Below, piece by piece: positions 39,189 through 46,911 of a stretch of 64,000 nucleotides of DNA. The stretch's first letter is position 1. Each line of letters starts with the position of its first letter. Origin of the DNA: Sphingobium sp. MI1205 (GTDB lineage Bacteria > Pseudomonadota > Alphaproteobacteria > Sphingomonadales > Sphingomonadaceae); NCBI RefSeq assembly GCF_001563285.1, contig NZ_CP005188.1, positions 377,501 through 441,500 of the forward strand, written 5' to 3'. Under the pieces are notes generated by a model. That model was given only the letters and a program-made list of their open reading frames with translations. It was not told the DNA's origin and made no database searches. A program made the position numbers and the translations under genes.

Positions 39189-40225
39189 CCATGCACAGTC
39201 GATGCGACAAATGCGGTCGTTTCGGGTGGCTGGGCCTGAGACGGCAACATCGTCAACGCAGCCACGATGCGCTGGCGCATCATCTCAATCAGGGCATCAG
39301 GCTGCTCGATGACGAGCTCGTTGCCCCAAGTGAACAGATGCTCGGCCAACTCTCGCATGCCGCCGCTGGTGAAGCGGATGAGAAGATCTCCATTCTCCAG
39401 TTCTTCGATCTGCTGATGGCGATGGAAGCGCCACTCTCGCGCTCGCGAGGCTGCCGATGCGTGGACGCGAAGCACGACGTCTTGCTTCTCATCTCGCCAA
39501 ACTGCGAAACTGTCGGCTAGCCAGGCGTCAATGTTCCAATCATCCGGGGCGCAGCCGAGCTTTTCGCTCAGCCGGGGTTCGATCATACGATCCAGTCGAT
39601 AATAGACCGGATCGTTTTCGCGGTCGGGCATTTTTCCGACCAGGTACGACAGAGGCCCGTGGACAATGCCGTAGGGAATGACCCGTCGCCAGCGAGGCTC
39701 CTGCTGCTGAACGGCGGCATAGCTGAATTCGAGGCAGCTGCCGGACAGTATTGCGGCTTGGACGGTGGCGATTGTCTCGGGCGGCACGGTCGCAACAGGT
39801 CCCGCGGTGACCATCGTCCGCTGAAGCCGAGTGAGCGCTTCTAAATCAGGATCTATGCGGCGCTTCTCGCGATCATCGAAGGCCCCTTTGACCTTCGCCA
39901 GAAGGTTCGCCAACTGGTCGGCGCGAACCGTCTGTCCGGCTTCTCGCCGTCCATCCACCTCGGCTTGCAGGGCTGCAACTTCAGCCGCAGTGGGGCGGGT
40001 ATAGACGCGGCGAAGGCTGTCCCTGATGAGAAAGCGCTTTCGGCGATCTTCTGTCACTTCCTCAAGGTCGAAGTGCCGAGCGATGACGTCGCGCATGCGC
40101 TCGGCGGTCCTTCGATTGACGCCCAGCGTCTCCGCCATTTCATCGAGAGTCAGGCCCTCTGTAGATTCCGAAAGCGCGTGAACGAGCGCCAACAATCGAT
40201 CCAGTTTGGCCATACGATCGGTCAT
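39185..40225 (-). CDS. WYL-domain transcriptional regulator
   Basis: A 346-residue regulator. Winged helix at about 5-65 (LALVHALSESTEGLTLDEMA, GVNRRTAERMRDVIARHFD). WYL domain at about 150-225 (QAAILSGSCLEFSYAAV, VIPYGIVHGPLSYLVGKMPD, VYYRLDRMIEPRLSE), then the WCX-like C terminus. WYL proteins sense ligands such as nucleic acids or nucleotides and often control defence operons (BrxR, CapW). It is the first gene of the operon with DUF2779, sbcD and sbcC. An ACGAC/GTCGT inverted repeat lies between its predicted -35 and -10, so autorepression is likely. Confidence 0.82.
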   Translation of the reverse strand: MTDRMAKLDRLLALVHALSESTEGLTLDEMAETLGVNRRTAERMRDVIARHFDLEEVTEDRRKRFLIRDSLRRVYTRPTAAEVAALQAEVDGRREAGQTVRADQLANLLAKVKGAFDDREKRRIDPDLEALTRLQRTMVTAGPVATVPPETIATVQAAILSGSCLEFSYAAVQQQEPRWRRVIPYGIVHGPLSYLVGKMPDRENDPVYYRLDRMIEPRLSEKLGCAPDDWNIDAWLADSFAVWRDEKQDVVLRVHASAASRAREWRFHRHQQIEELENGDLLIRFTSGGMRELAEHLFTWGNELVIEQPDALIEMMRQRIVAALTMLPSQAQPPETTAFVASTVHG

Positions 40226-40254
40226 GCTGCACTACCCCCCATTTATGTCCAACT

Positions 40255-40279
40255 ACGACCGCACCCGTCGTTTTTTCAA
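40255..40279 (-). promoter_or_regulatory. Promoter and operator of the WYL-sbcDC operon
   Basis: On the minus strand TTGAAA (40274-40279) is a good -35. It is followed by ACGAC-N7-GTCGT (40255-40271), and a weak -10 (TAGTTG or CATAAAT) comes next, 40 or so bases before the ATG. The sequence CGGTCGTAGT in it recurs in the large palindrome at 41899-41927, which suggests a shared binding protein, probably the WYL regulator. Confidence 0.4.
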
Positions 40280-40359
40280 GAGCCTAAAGGCGGAAATTGA
40301 GACCTGCGACTCGTGGAGGTGCGCGGTGTTGGCTGGAGGAACAGCGCTGGTTTGAGGAT

Positions 40360-41844
40360 CTACCGAAACAAAAGCTGATCTGCCATTTCGCCGATGCGTT
40401 GATACCCGGCGATCCGATTTCGCCAAGCTTCCGGGATGCCGCTCTCGCCATAGAGGGCGCCCGCGAGCTGGCCCGTAATGGCAGCTGTCGTATCAGCGTC
40501 CTCGCCGAGATTGGCGGCAGTGAGGACAGCCTCGGCGAAACTGCCGGTCCGGCCGATGCACCAGAGTGCGGCTTCGAGCGAATGCGCCACATAGCCTGAC
40601 GCGCGAATATCCCGCCTCGGCTTACCGCGCCAGGATCCGCTCACGATGTGGGAGATCCTCTCGGTTATGCCCTCTGCCGGGATGCTGAGAACATCGTGGA
40701 GGCTCTTGCCGGCAATCGCCATCGCGATCATTCGCCCGTAGATGACGCAGGCATCTACGGCCTCAGTCGCGCCATGCGTGACACGGCTTTGACGAGCTGC
40801 TGCCTCTTCAAGGGAGGGGATGTCGTCATGATACCTCAGAGCGATTGGCGCCAAGCGCATCAGGCTCCCGTTCCCCGCGGTGGTGGGGTCTGTTGATCCC
40901 GCGATGGGGTTTCCCGATCGCTCCCAGTGCGCCAATGCTGCGCTGACGGTCATGCCGATGTCGAAGCAGTGCCCGTTTGATGAATAGGCTCCCTCATCTC
41001 GCCACGCGACGAAGCGCTTCATCAGATCCGTTTCATCGATGCCGTCGCAGGATATGAGGCTGTCCGCCAAAGCGAGCGCCATTGACGTGTCGTCGGTCCA
41101 TTCGCCGGGCTTCAGACCGAAGGGGCCGCCGCCGATCATGTCGGTAAGAACGGGATAAGTGTCCCGGCGCGCAAACTCCAATGTCGTTCCCAGTGCGTCG
41201 CCTACGGCCAATCCAATCAGAGCGCCTCGGCCTCGATCACGGGTGGCCGCGGGCGTCTTGGCGGGACGAACCTCTGCGACTGCGACTTTATGCTGCACGT
41301 AGGTGAGCTGCTCGTGCGTTTCGATCGCTCCAGGACGAGCCTTTCGCACTTGCTCTATGGCAGCCCTTGGTTCGGTTCCCAACTCGACCAGCAGCCGTGC
41401 GGCTATCATTCCAGCGCGTCCCAAGCCGCCCTTACAATGTACCACTATGTCGAAGCCCTGGCGTAGGCGTGAGCGCAGATTTGCGCCGCTGGTGGTCCAT
41501 TCCTGCTCGAACAAAGGACCCGGTATGCTCACGTCAGCAATGGGCAGATGGAACCAGTCCATGTGGCGCGCGCGTACTTCCTCTCCGAGCCGATCCACGC
41601 CGAGACTCTGGAATTCTAGAGGTTCGATGAGAGAAATCACCGCCGCCGCTCCGCTAGCTTGAATGGCGTCTAGGTCGATGCAAAGGTCGCGATCCCACGC
41701 ACCCGTTAGTGAATCGGGCTGCTTTTTCCCGGGGCAGAATGTGATCCCTATTCTGCCGCCGCTGGCGTGTGTTTGGACGAACGCGATTTGCAGTGGATGG
41801 CTCGAACTGGTGCGGGGGGTATGGGCAGCGTCTCTTTGTTCCAT
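40360..41844 (-). CDS. Dual-specificity-phosphatase-like / ADP-ribosylglycohydrolase fusion
   Basis: A 494-residue fusion. Residues 20-190 form a cysteine phosphatase of the dual-specificity type with the P-loop VVHCKGGLGRAG (Cys137, Arg143) and the general-acid region IADVSIPGP. From about 203 it is an ADP-ribosylglycohydrolase of the DraG type: RGRGALIGLAVGDALGTTLE, GEWTDDTSMALALADSL (Thr-Asp-Asp metal ligands near 250-252), YSSNGHCFDIG, and ANLGEDADTTAAITGQLAGA with the C-terminal Asp ligands. It would remove ADP-ribose from a target and hydrolyse a phosphate ester, perhaps the released ADP-ribose-1''-phosphate. That link is inference. A 29-bp palindrome lies about 55 bases upstream. Confidence 0.8.
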   Translation of the reverse strand: MEQRDAAHTPRTSSSHPLQIAFVQTHASGGRIGITFCPGKKQPDSLTGAWDRDLCIDLDAIQASGAAAVISLIEPLEFQSLGVDRLGEEVRARHMDWFHLPIADVSIPGPLFEQEWTTSGANLRSRLRQGFDIVVHCKGGLGRAGMIAARLLVELGTEPRAAIEQVRKARPGAIETHEQLTYVQHKVAVAEVRPAKTPAATRDRGRGALIGLAVGDALGTTLEFARRDTYPVLTDMIGGGPFGLKPGEWTDDTSMALALADSLISCDGIDETDLMKRFVAWRDEGAYSSNGHCFDIGMTVSAALAHWERSGNPIAGSTDPTTAGNGSLMRLAPIALRYHDDIPSLEEAAARQSRVTHGATEAVDACVIYGRMIAMAIAGKSLHDVLSIPAEGITERISHIVSGSWRGKPRRDIRASGYVAHSLEAALWCIGRTGSFAEAVLTAANLGEDADTTAAITGQLAGALYGESGIPEAWRNRIAGYQRIGEMADQLLFR

Positions 41845-41898
41845 TCTTGTCCTTTCGAGCCACCTTAATGGCTCCAGCTTGAAGTTGGAGAGAGTTAC

Positions 41899-41927
41899 TA
41901 CGACCGAATCTGACAGATACGGTCGTA
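41899..41927. promoter_or_regulatory. 29-bp near-perfect palindrome, likely operator
   Basis: Arms TACGACCGAATCTG and CAGATACGGTCGTA match in 13 of 14 positions around a single central base. It sits 55 bases before the phosphatase/ADP-ribosylglycohydrolase gene and 88 bases before the divergent small gene at 42015. Its half-site CGGTCGTAGT is also in the WYL gene promoter. The length and symmetry fit a dimeric regulator. Confidence 0.55.
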
Positions 41928-42014
41928 CCTTCCTCTTCTTGGCCTATGAGAGGCCAAACTGTCTTGACCCAGCAGTCACGATAGGGTGGTGAAAGCATCA
42001 TAGGGGGAAATATC

Positions 42015-42263
42015 ATGAAGATTGATCGAGATAAGCTGAAAGAGGCAGGAGCCAGCGCCGCAAAGGTCAGCCAGAAAATTGGCGAGAAGACGGTCGATGG
42101 GGTGAAGAAGGCTTGGGAAACGGAGATGGGGCGCACCGCCATCACCGGCGCTGCGGCCGGCGCGGCTATCGCTGCGGTCGTCCCGTTCGTCACGGTTGGA
42201 GCCGGCTTGCTGATCGGTGGCGCGATTTCCGTTTTGGCGAAGAACGTCAGGTCGGGTCAGTAA
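42015..42263 (+). CDS. Small protein with a glycine/alanine-rich hydrophobic segment
   Basis: An 82-residue protein. The first 35 residues are charged (MKIDRDKLKEAGASAAKVSQ). Then AITGAAAGAAIAAVVPFVTV with GAGLLIGGAISVLA (about 42-75) forms one or two glycine-zipper-like hydrophobic helices. Such proteins insert in or associate with membranes. GGGGGAAATATC before the ATG provides a ribosome site. It is divergent from the phosphatase/glycohydrolase gene. The function is unknown; a toxin-like or membrane-stress role is only a possibility. Confidence 0.5.
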   Translation: MKIDRDKLKEAGASAAKVSQKIGEKTVDGVKKAWETEMGRTAITGAAAGAAIAAVVPFVTVGAGLLIGGAISVLAKNVRSGQ

Positions 42264-42376
42264 ACCTCGTCTGGGACCGGAAGCCTGCCAATGGCGAGAC
42301 GGTCTCAACCTGCCATGGTCAGCCCCACCTCAGTAGAGGCTGCGAGGTGATCGAGAAACGCTGAACGGAACCTAAC

Positions 42377-42724
42377 ATGTTTGGAATATTCCTGCTGGCG
42401 GCTGTAACCGTCGTTGACGGCGATACCCTGCGCTTGGACGGAGAACGCGTACGTCTGGTAGGTATTGATGCCCCTGAGATACATAGGTGTCCGGCGGGGC
42501 GCGCCTGTGCTCCTGGCGATGGCCAAGCGAGCAAGCGCAGCCTGCAAAATCTCATGAACGGCTCCCTCAGCATTCGCCGCGTCGGACACGACCGTTATGG
42601 TCGTACCCTCGCGCACGTATATGTGAACGGCGTGAATGTTGCCTGTGAGCAGATCGGCCGCGGGCAGGCGGTTTACATGAGGAAGTGGGACAATGGGCTC
42701 GAATTGGCGCGGGAGTGCAGGTGA
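42377..42724 (+). CDS. Short thermonuclease (SNase) family protein
   Basis: A 115-residue staphylococcal-nuclease-like protein. VVDGDTLRLDGERVRLVGID (11-30) contains the metal-binding Asp and first catalytic Arg, followed by APEIHRC. DRYGRTLAHVYVNG (about 73-86) carries the second Arg. Where the canonical family has Glu before Ala-Ser (GxEAS) this protein has GDGQASK, so the catalytic Glu is replaced by Gln. Two extra Cys (CPAGRAC) may form a disulfide. The N terminus MFGIFLLAA could be a short export signal, but it runs directly into the first strand. Its stop overlaps the next gene start (TGATG). Similar short proteins occur on sphingomonad mobile elements (recollection). Confidence 0.7.
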   Translation: MFGIFLLAAVTVVDGDTLRLDGERVRLVGIDAPEIHRCPAGRACAPGDGQASKRSLQNLMNGSLSIRRVGHDRYGRTLAHVYVNGVNVACEQIGRGQAVYMRKWDNGLELARECR

Positions 42725-42882
42725 TGGCTCGTCGCTGGGATGAGAAGGGTACAGAGGTGGATGGTCCCGCGTTTCCTTATCTCGTGGCTCTAGAAGTGAT
42801 CATTATCGGAGGGCTTCTCCTGTTGGGCATAGGCATGATGCTGGCATCCGGCTTGAGGTGGCTCGTTGGTCTGTTCGGTTAA
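42724..42882 (+). CDS. Small single-pass membrane protein
   Basis: A 52-residue protein, MARRWDEKGTEVDGPAFPYL then VALEVIIIGGLLLLGIGMML with ASGLRWLVGLFG. One long hydrophobic helix (about 20-45) follows a charged cytosolic head. The ATG overlaps the thermonuclease stop, so the two are coupled. No function can be read from it. Confidence 0.5.
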   Translation: MARRWDEKGTEVDGPAFPYLVALEVIIIGGLLLLGIGMMLASGLRWLVGLFG

Positions 42883-42893
42883 GCGAGAACGGA

Positions 42894-43133
42894 ATGATGG
42901 GTGAACGCCAAAGCGATAGCTCGGTCATACATGCTAATCGCATCGCGATGGCTCGCGAGCTGGTAACAAAATCGCGTTCCGGTTCGACAAACCGATTAGC
43001 CCGAGAATTGGGTATTCAAAACGCCTATGCACGCCGCATTATGCAGGAGCTGGAGGGGGCCGGATTGGTGAATGCACCAGACAAACGCGGCGGGAGAACG
43101 GTTGCATCAGGAGTGTTTGTCTCGGAGATATGA
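42894..43133 (+). CDS. Winged-helix protein resembling the FtsK gamma domain
   Basis: A 79-residue protein (Met at 42894 or 42897). RELVTKSRSGSTNRLARELG then IQNAYARRIMQELEGAGLVN and PDKRGGRTV match the layout of the C-terminal gamma domain of FtsK/SpoIIIE, a winged helix that reads specific DNA sequences. There is no motor domain attached. It may act as a small DNA-binding regulator of the neighbouring membrane-protein genes. Assignment rests on pattern only. Confidence 0.55.
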   Translation: MMGERQSDSSVIHANRIAMARELVTKSRSGSTNRLARELGIQNAYARRIMQELEGAGLVNAPDKRGGRTVASGVFVSEI

Positions 43134-43137
43134 GTTG

Positions 43138-43872
43138 ATGCGGCTAATTTTTATTGCCTTCTTATTGGTCACCGGCGCTGTTCTGCTGCACCTGGCTTGG
43201 AATGCGGCGCTTAAGATTTTGCAGAGCATTGTCAAACTCGCCTACATGTCAGCTAAGGTGGTGGGAGCGGCGCTGGTGGCGGGATTGGCTGGCCTCGTTG
43301 CCTTCGTTGTTCTGCCTATTGCTGTCCTGGGTGATTGGTTCGGAATCGCGGTTGTGAGTGTCGCGATCGCAGCCTTCGTCCTGTGTTGGAGGAAATTCGC
43401 GGTTCGAGACGGACGCGCCGCTCGTCCGCTGTCCCCGATGGAAGAGGATCAGTCGACGTCCCTCCCGATCGTCGAGGAAGTGATCAAGCCTGAGGCGGAT
43501 CCCCGCATCGCTGAGGCGTGGGAAATGGCGGGAGAGCTTGCACCAGAATACGCTCAGCGTCTTTCCGCAGCTAGGCGCCACTGCGCTCAAGTGTTGGAGA
43601 TGGCAGCTGGGGGCCCGGTCGAATGGAGCATCGTCGATTGTTCGACATTTATCTCGCGCACCGTGCCAGATGCGGTTTCAACGGCTGCAGCACTGATGAT
43701 GGACGCTGACCACTCAGAGCGGAGCAGCCTTGCCGGTGAACTGGTCGTTGATCTGGAACGGATCGCGAGCCGCGCGCGCGAGGAAGTCGACAGTCGCCGC
43801 CGTCAGCTTCGCAACAGTTGGCACGTTATCCGAACCCATATTGCAAGCCGGACGGCACGCGATGCGTCCTGA
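43138..43872 (+). CDS. Membrane protein with two or more N-terminal helices and a helical cytosolic domain
   Basis: A 244-residue protein. Hydrophobic segments: MRLIFIAFLLVTGAVLLHLA (1-20), VVGAALVAGLAGLVAFVVLP (about 40-59) and GIAVVSVAIAAFVLCW (about 67-82). The remaining 160 residues are charged and helical (RAREEVDSRRRQLRNSWHVI near the end). The ATG at 43138 comes just after the winged-helix gene stop and leads straight into the first membrane helix, so it is preferred over an upstream in-frame ATG. No family recognised. Confidence 0.5.
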   Translation: MRLIFIAFLLVTGAVLLHLAWNAALKILQSIVKLAYMSAKVVGAALVAGLAGLVAFVVLPIAVLGDWFGIAVVSVAIAAFVLCWRKFAVRDGRAARPLSPMEEDQSTSLPIVEEVIKPEADPRIAEAWEMAGELAPEYAQRLSAARRHCAQVLEMAAGGPVEWSIVDCSTFISRTVPDAVSTAAALMMDADHSERSSLAGELVVDLERIASRAREEVDSRRRQLRNSWHVIRTHIASRTARDAS

Positions 43873-43962
43873 TGGTGCGGCGGCGGGTTCTGACTTTGTG
43901 GCATGCTGCACGTCGACGACGCTGATGCTTTAGAGATTGAAGTCCGGGACGGCCCCGAGCCG

Positions 43963-44310
43963 TCAAGCCGGTGAATCGACCACCGGATAGTGCGGCATCG
44001 GCCATTCATGATCCGCGTTGTCCATCATCAGGTCGATAAACAGCGGCAGAAGGGAGCCCAGCAAGGCGCCGCAATCTCTAACTTGAGTGCGGTTGACCTC
44101 GCTATTCCAGGTTGCCCCTCCGTGGACCAATTGGTTTCGCAGGACGTACAGGCGTCCAAACAATATCGACAGCAAGGTGGCGGTGTCGTGGCGACGAAGG
44201 GCGTTCGCCGTAGCAATGCGCTCCCGTTCCAGCATTCCGCTCCAATCCTCGAAACCGGCAACCTGATTGTGATGATGCCAGAAGGGCGCGAAGACATAGC
44301 GGTTGTCTAG
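43963..44310 (-). pseudogene. HEPN-family gene, C-terminal part cut off by IS1380-family element
   Basis: The C-terminal 115 residues: DNRYVFAPFWHHHNQVAGFE, then LFGRLYVLRNQLVHGGATWN with the HEPN ribonuclease motif R-N-x-x-x-H (RNQLVH), then VNRTQVRDCGALLGSLLPLF. Joining it to the part at 45.9-46.3 kb with one CTAG copy gives a continuous 232-codon frame through RLLL-DNRYVF. HEPN proteins are usually RNases used as toxins or abortive-infection effectors. Here the gene is disrupted. Confidence 0.75.
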
Positions 44311-45916
44311 CCCGTATAATTCATCGCGTTGTTGATCGGGCGTCAGGATTTCGGTTTTTGGTTGGAGGCAGGCGCGGTGCATCACTCCCGGGGATGAGCC
44401 GAAGGTCGGGTATGTTGAGGCTTGCGGGTTGAAGGGACGGGTTTGGTTTTTGGGGCCAGGCCCGTTGTTCAGGTAACGAGGCGAGGGATACGATCGAGGG
44501 CGACCCGGACGATCTGCTGGTTGGGACAGGCGGTGGGCCATTGGACGCGGATCAAGGTCTTCATTTCGACGACACGGGCAGCGATCTTGATGAGGTGCAG
44601 GCGCAAGGTATCGAACTGGACAGTGCGCCATATTGAGCGTTTCGGCATGGCGGTGCGCAGACCCCACATAAGCCAGTAGGCACCGGCATGAAGGAACAGC
44701 CGCAACTGGTTGGCCGTGGCCTTTGTGCAGGATGTACGGTCTGCGGCGAGATGGGTTTTCCACGACTTGATGTGATTTTCCGCCTGCCCCCGCCGGCAAT
44801 AGACCTGCTCGTAGAGCCAGCGGGGCGAGCCCTTTTTGAGATTGGTGACGACGAAGCGGGTGTCGGCCCCCTGATCGCCGACTTCGACGCGGGCGATGAT
44901 CCGCTCGACGCGGCTCCAGCTTTTAGCGCCGTCGTGGAATGCCTTGAAGCGGCGCACCTTGCCATCGTCGGTTGCGGCCTCGAAGCGCGCTTTGGTGCTG
45001 GTTTCGAGATCGGTGACATGGCGGCGCAATGTCGAGGTCGGCGCGACGCCCAGGATGAAGTCGTGTCCGCCCGCCCGGCACCAGTCGATGACCTCGGGAC
45101 AGCAATAATGACTGTCGCCGCGCAGCATGATCTGCGTTCTTGGCCAGTTGGCGCGGATTGCACGCATCAGGCGGCGCAGGAAAGCCCTGATTTCCTTGCC
45201 GCCGGGTCGTTTGGCCGGGCGTAGCACGGCAGTGATGAAGCGGCCCTCGCCATCGAACACGACGATGGGTTGGAAGCCATATTCGTCATGATGGGCATTG
45301 AATAATCGCAACTGCTGGCCGCCATGCACGGCATCGAATGTGTCATCAATGTCGAGGACAATACGCTTGGGCACGGTGCGGAAGGAATCGCAATACAGAT
45401 CAACCATCGCCCGGCCCATGCCCAGCAACGCACGCGTATCAGGCAGGTTCTCCAGTCGCGAGATCGTCGGCTGCGAACATAGCGCGCGATCCGAAGGTGC
45501 CAGATCAAGGGCCAGCTTGAACATCGGGTCGACGCGCAGACTGGAGGCGTCATTGCCATCCTCGTAACCCGCCGCAATCATCATCAGCCGGAAGCGGATA
45601 ATGTCGGTAAGGCTGTGGGTGATCAGATCCGGCGCGCGGGGATCTTTGATGCAGGCCGCCATGCGATCCGCAACGCCAAGGCGCTGCTCCACCTCGCGCA
45701 ACAGCAAAATCCCGCCGTCTGACGATAGCAGACCGCCGTCAAATCTGACGTCCAACCGCTTGCCCGAAACAGGTGACAGACCAGGTAGCGGCAGCGTAGG
45801 ATCGTCCATGGCGGGTGTAGCTTTCTTGAAATGACGTTGATCGGATTAGACAACCAAATCATACGTTAAATCAGATGCTTACGCTACATCCGCCAACCCC
45901 CGATGAATTATACGGG
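44311..45916 (-). mobile_element. IS1380-family insertion sequence, complete
   Basis: A 1,606-bp element. Both tips carry the identical 16-base inverted repeat CCCGTATAATTCATCG (44311-44326 and the complement of 45901-45916), and CTAG is duplicated outside (44307-44310 and 45917-45920). It encodes one intact transposase. The target is a HEPN-family gene whose frame returns exactly when the element and one CTAG are removed, which confirms the borders. Confidence 0.92.
44469..45809 (-). CDS. IS1380-family transposase
   Basis: A 446-residue DDE transposase. The family start is seen in VRFDGGLLSSDGGILLLREV. Catalytic regions: RIVLDIDDTFDAVHGGQQLR (first Asp), IMLRGDSHYCCPEVIDWC (second) and VYCRRGQAENHIKSWKTHL (Glu, Y-x(2)-R-x(3)-E type). 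The C-terminal part (RTSCTKATANQLRLFLHAGA) is also typical of the family. Full length compared with relatives and no frame damage, so the element may be active. Confidence 0.92.
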   Translation of the reverse strand: MDDPTLPLPGLSPVSGKRLDVRFDGGLLSSDGGILLLREVEQRLGVADRMAACIKDPRAPDLITHSLTDIIRFRLMMIAAGYEDGNDASSLRVDPMFKLALDLAPSDRALCSQPTISRLENLPDTRALLGMGRAMVDLYCDSFRTVPKRIVLDIDDTFDAVHGGQQLRLFNAHHDEYGFQPIVVFDGEGRFITAVLRPAKRPGGKEIRAFLRRLMRAIRANWPRTQIMLRGDSHYCCPEVIDWCRAGGHDFILGVAPTSTLRRHVTDLETSTKARFEAATDDGKVRRFKAFHDGAKSWSRVERIIARVEVGDQGADTRFVVTNLKKGSPRWLYEQVYCRRGQAENHIKSWKTHLAADRTSCTKATANQLRLFLHAGAYWLMWGLRTAMPKRSIWRTVQFDTLRLHLIKIAARVVEMKTLIRVQWPTACPNQQIVRVALDRIPRLVT

Positions 45917-46271
45917 CTAGCAGCAGCCTAATTTCTTGACTGAAGCGCTGCCAAACCAGGTCATAAATTCGATGTTTGCTGTCGAAGCTAACCAAAGTGG
46001 AGAAGAAGCGCGCGAAGGCATCGCGCTCGCGCTGACTCTCTCCACCCAACGCTAGGCTAACGTCGCCTGCGTACGCTGCGTTAAACCCGATCCAAAGCAG
46101 TATGAAGCGCACATCTTCATCGCCTTCGCTGGCTTCTGCACGGCGCAGCCAGGAAAGCGCTCGGTGAACTCGAAGAGTGAGAGGCATTGCGAAGCCATCA
46201 CGTAAGCTACGTTGCTTCCGCTTGAGCGCCTCAGGATGAAGCGGACTAGAAGATGGGTAGCGGAAAGACAT
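45917..46271 (-). pseudogene. HEPN-family gene, N-terminal part
   Basis: The N-terminal 118 codons: HRALSWLRRAEASEGDEDVR, then FILLWIGFNAAYAGDV, then FARFFSTLVSFDSKHRIYDL with VWQRFSQEIRLLL. This is the helical first half of a HEPN-like family whose second half carries RNQLVHGGATW. After the CTAG duplication the frame enters the inserted element and stops at 45879. A Met at 46187 is an alternative start. As it stands no full protein can be made. Confidence 0.75.
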
Positions 46272-46343
46272 TGCTCAGCTTCTCTGTATCAGATGTCTAA
46301 GATATTTCTGCGATGTAAAGATCGCGCAACCGGCCAACATATA

Positions 46344-46907
46344 TCAAGTATTAGGGCCGTCTTGGTTCGAGATTAGAAGCGGAGGGGCTGCAGGCTCTTC
46401 GCCATCTGCGATGTATCCGTGAATGATATCGCCCGCCTTGAAGGTCGCATTGCCGCCTTTGTTAAGGAGGCCGAGGAGGCCAAAGCCTAACACGCCCAAA
46501 ATGACTCCGCCCGTGTTTGAGGCACCTTCAGTGCCCTTCGTACCGGCCAACGCGACCGGCCCCCATTGCGTGTCGACGTGGATCAAGCGCAGGCTCAGTT
46601 GGCCTTTTCCTCCCGCCGCGCTGGTGCCCGAGACGGAAACGATTTCGCCCCAAGCAGTAGATCCGATCGGGATTGCGGTTGCCCCATCAACTGTCACAGG
46701 TGAGTTGACGCGCAGCCGGAAGCGGTCGCCGGCTTTAGCTGATCGGCTGTTGACTTCCCGAACAACCATCAGTTCGACATCCGTCCCTTTTACCCAACGA
46801 GGATGGGATGGGGCCGGGACGACGGAGGCTTCTGAAGCGACGTCCTGTGCGGCCGCCAACGGGCTGCCGACTAGGAGAAGTCCTGCCATAAAGGCTGCGC
46901 GCAACAT
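46344..46907 (-). CDS. Exported protein, paralogue of the gene at 47.3 kb
   Basis: A 187-residue protein starting MLRAAFMAGLLLVGSPLAAA, a signal peptide with a cleavage site near AAA-QD. The mature part contains VKGTDVELMVVREVNSRSAK and FRLRVNSPVTVDGATAIPIG with GEIVSVSG, the same layout as in the exported protein two genes upstream (TGTEIQLKMEEPLTTEGKKL, FRLSVIEPVSVGGQVVIPVG). A glycine-rich hydrophobic stretch (TGGVILGVLGFGLLGLLNKG) follows. It probably resides in the periplasm or envelope. The start at 46907 was chosen because the signal peptide begins there. Role unknown. Confidence 0.65.
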   Translation of the reverse strand: MLRAAFMAGLLLVGSPLAAAQDVASEASVVPAPSHPRWVKGTDVELMVVREVNSRSAKAGDRFRLRVNSPVTVDGATAIPIGSTAWGEIVSVSGTSAAGGKGQLSLRLIHVDTQWGPVALAGTKGTEGASNTGGVILGVLGFGLLGLLNKGGNATFKAGDIIHGYIADGEEPAAPPLLISNQDGPNT

Positions 46908-46911
46908 TGAG

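Noticed and set aside
42587..42604. ACGACC/GGTCGT inverted repeat resembling the WYL-linked palindrome
   Set aside because: It is inside the thermonuclease gene and encodes the conserved HDRYGR segment, so codon content explains it.
43963..44799. A long minus-strand frame that could be called a 278-residue gene
   Set aside because: It starts inside the IS1380 element out of frame with the transposase and reads through the tip into the HEPN fragment, so it is a chimera.
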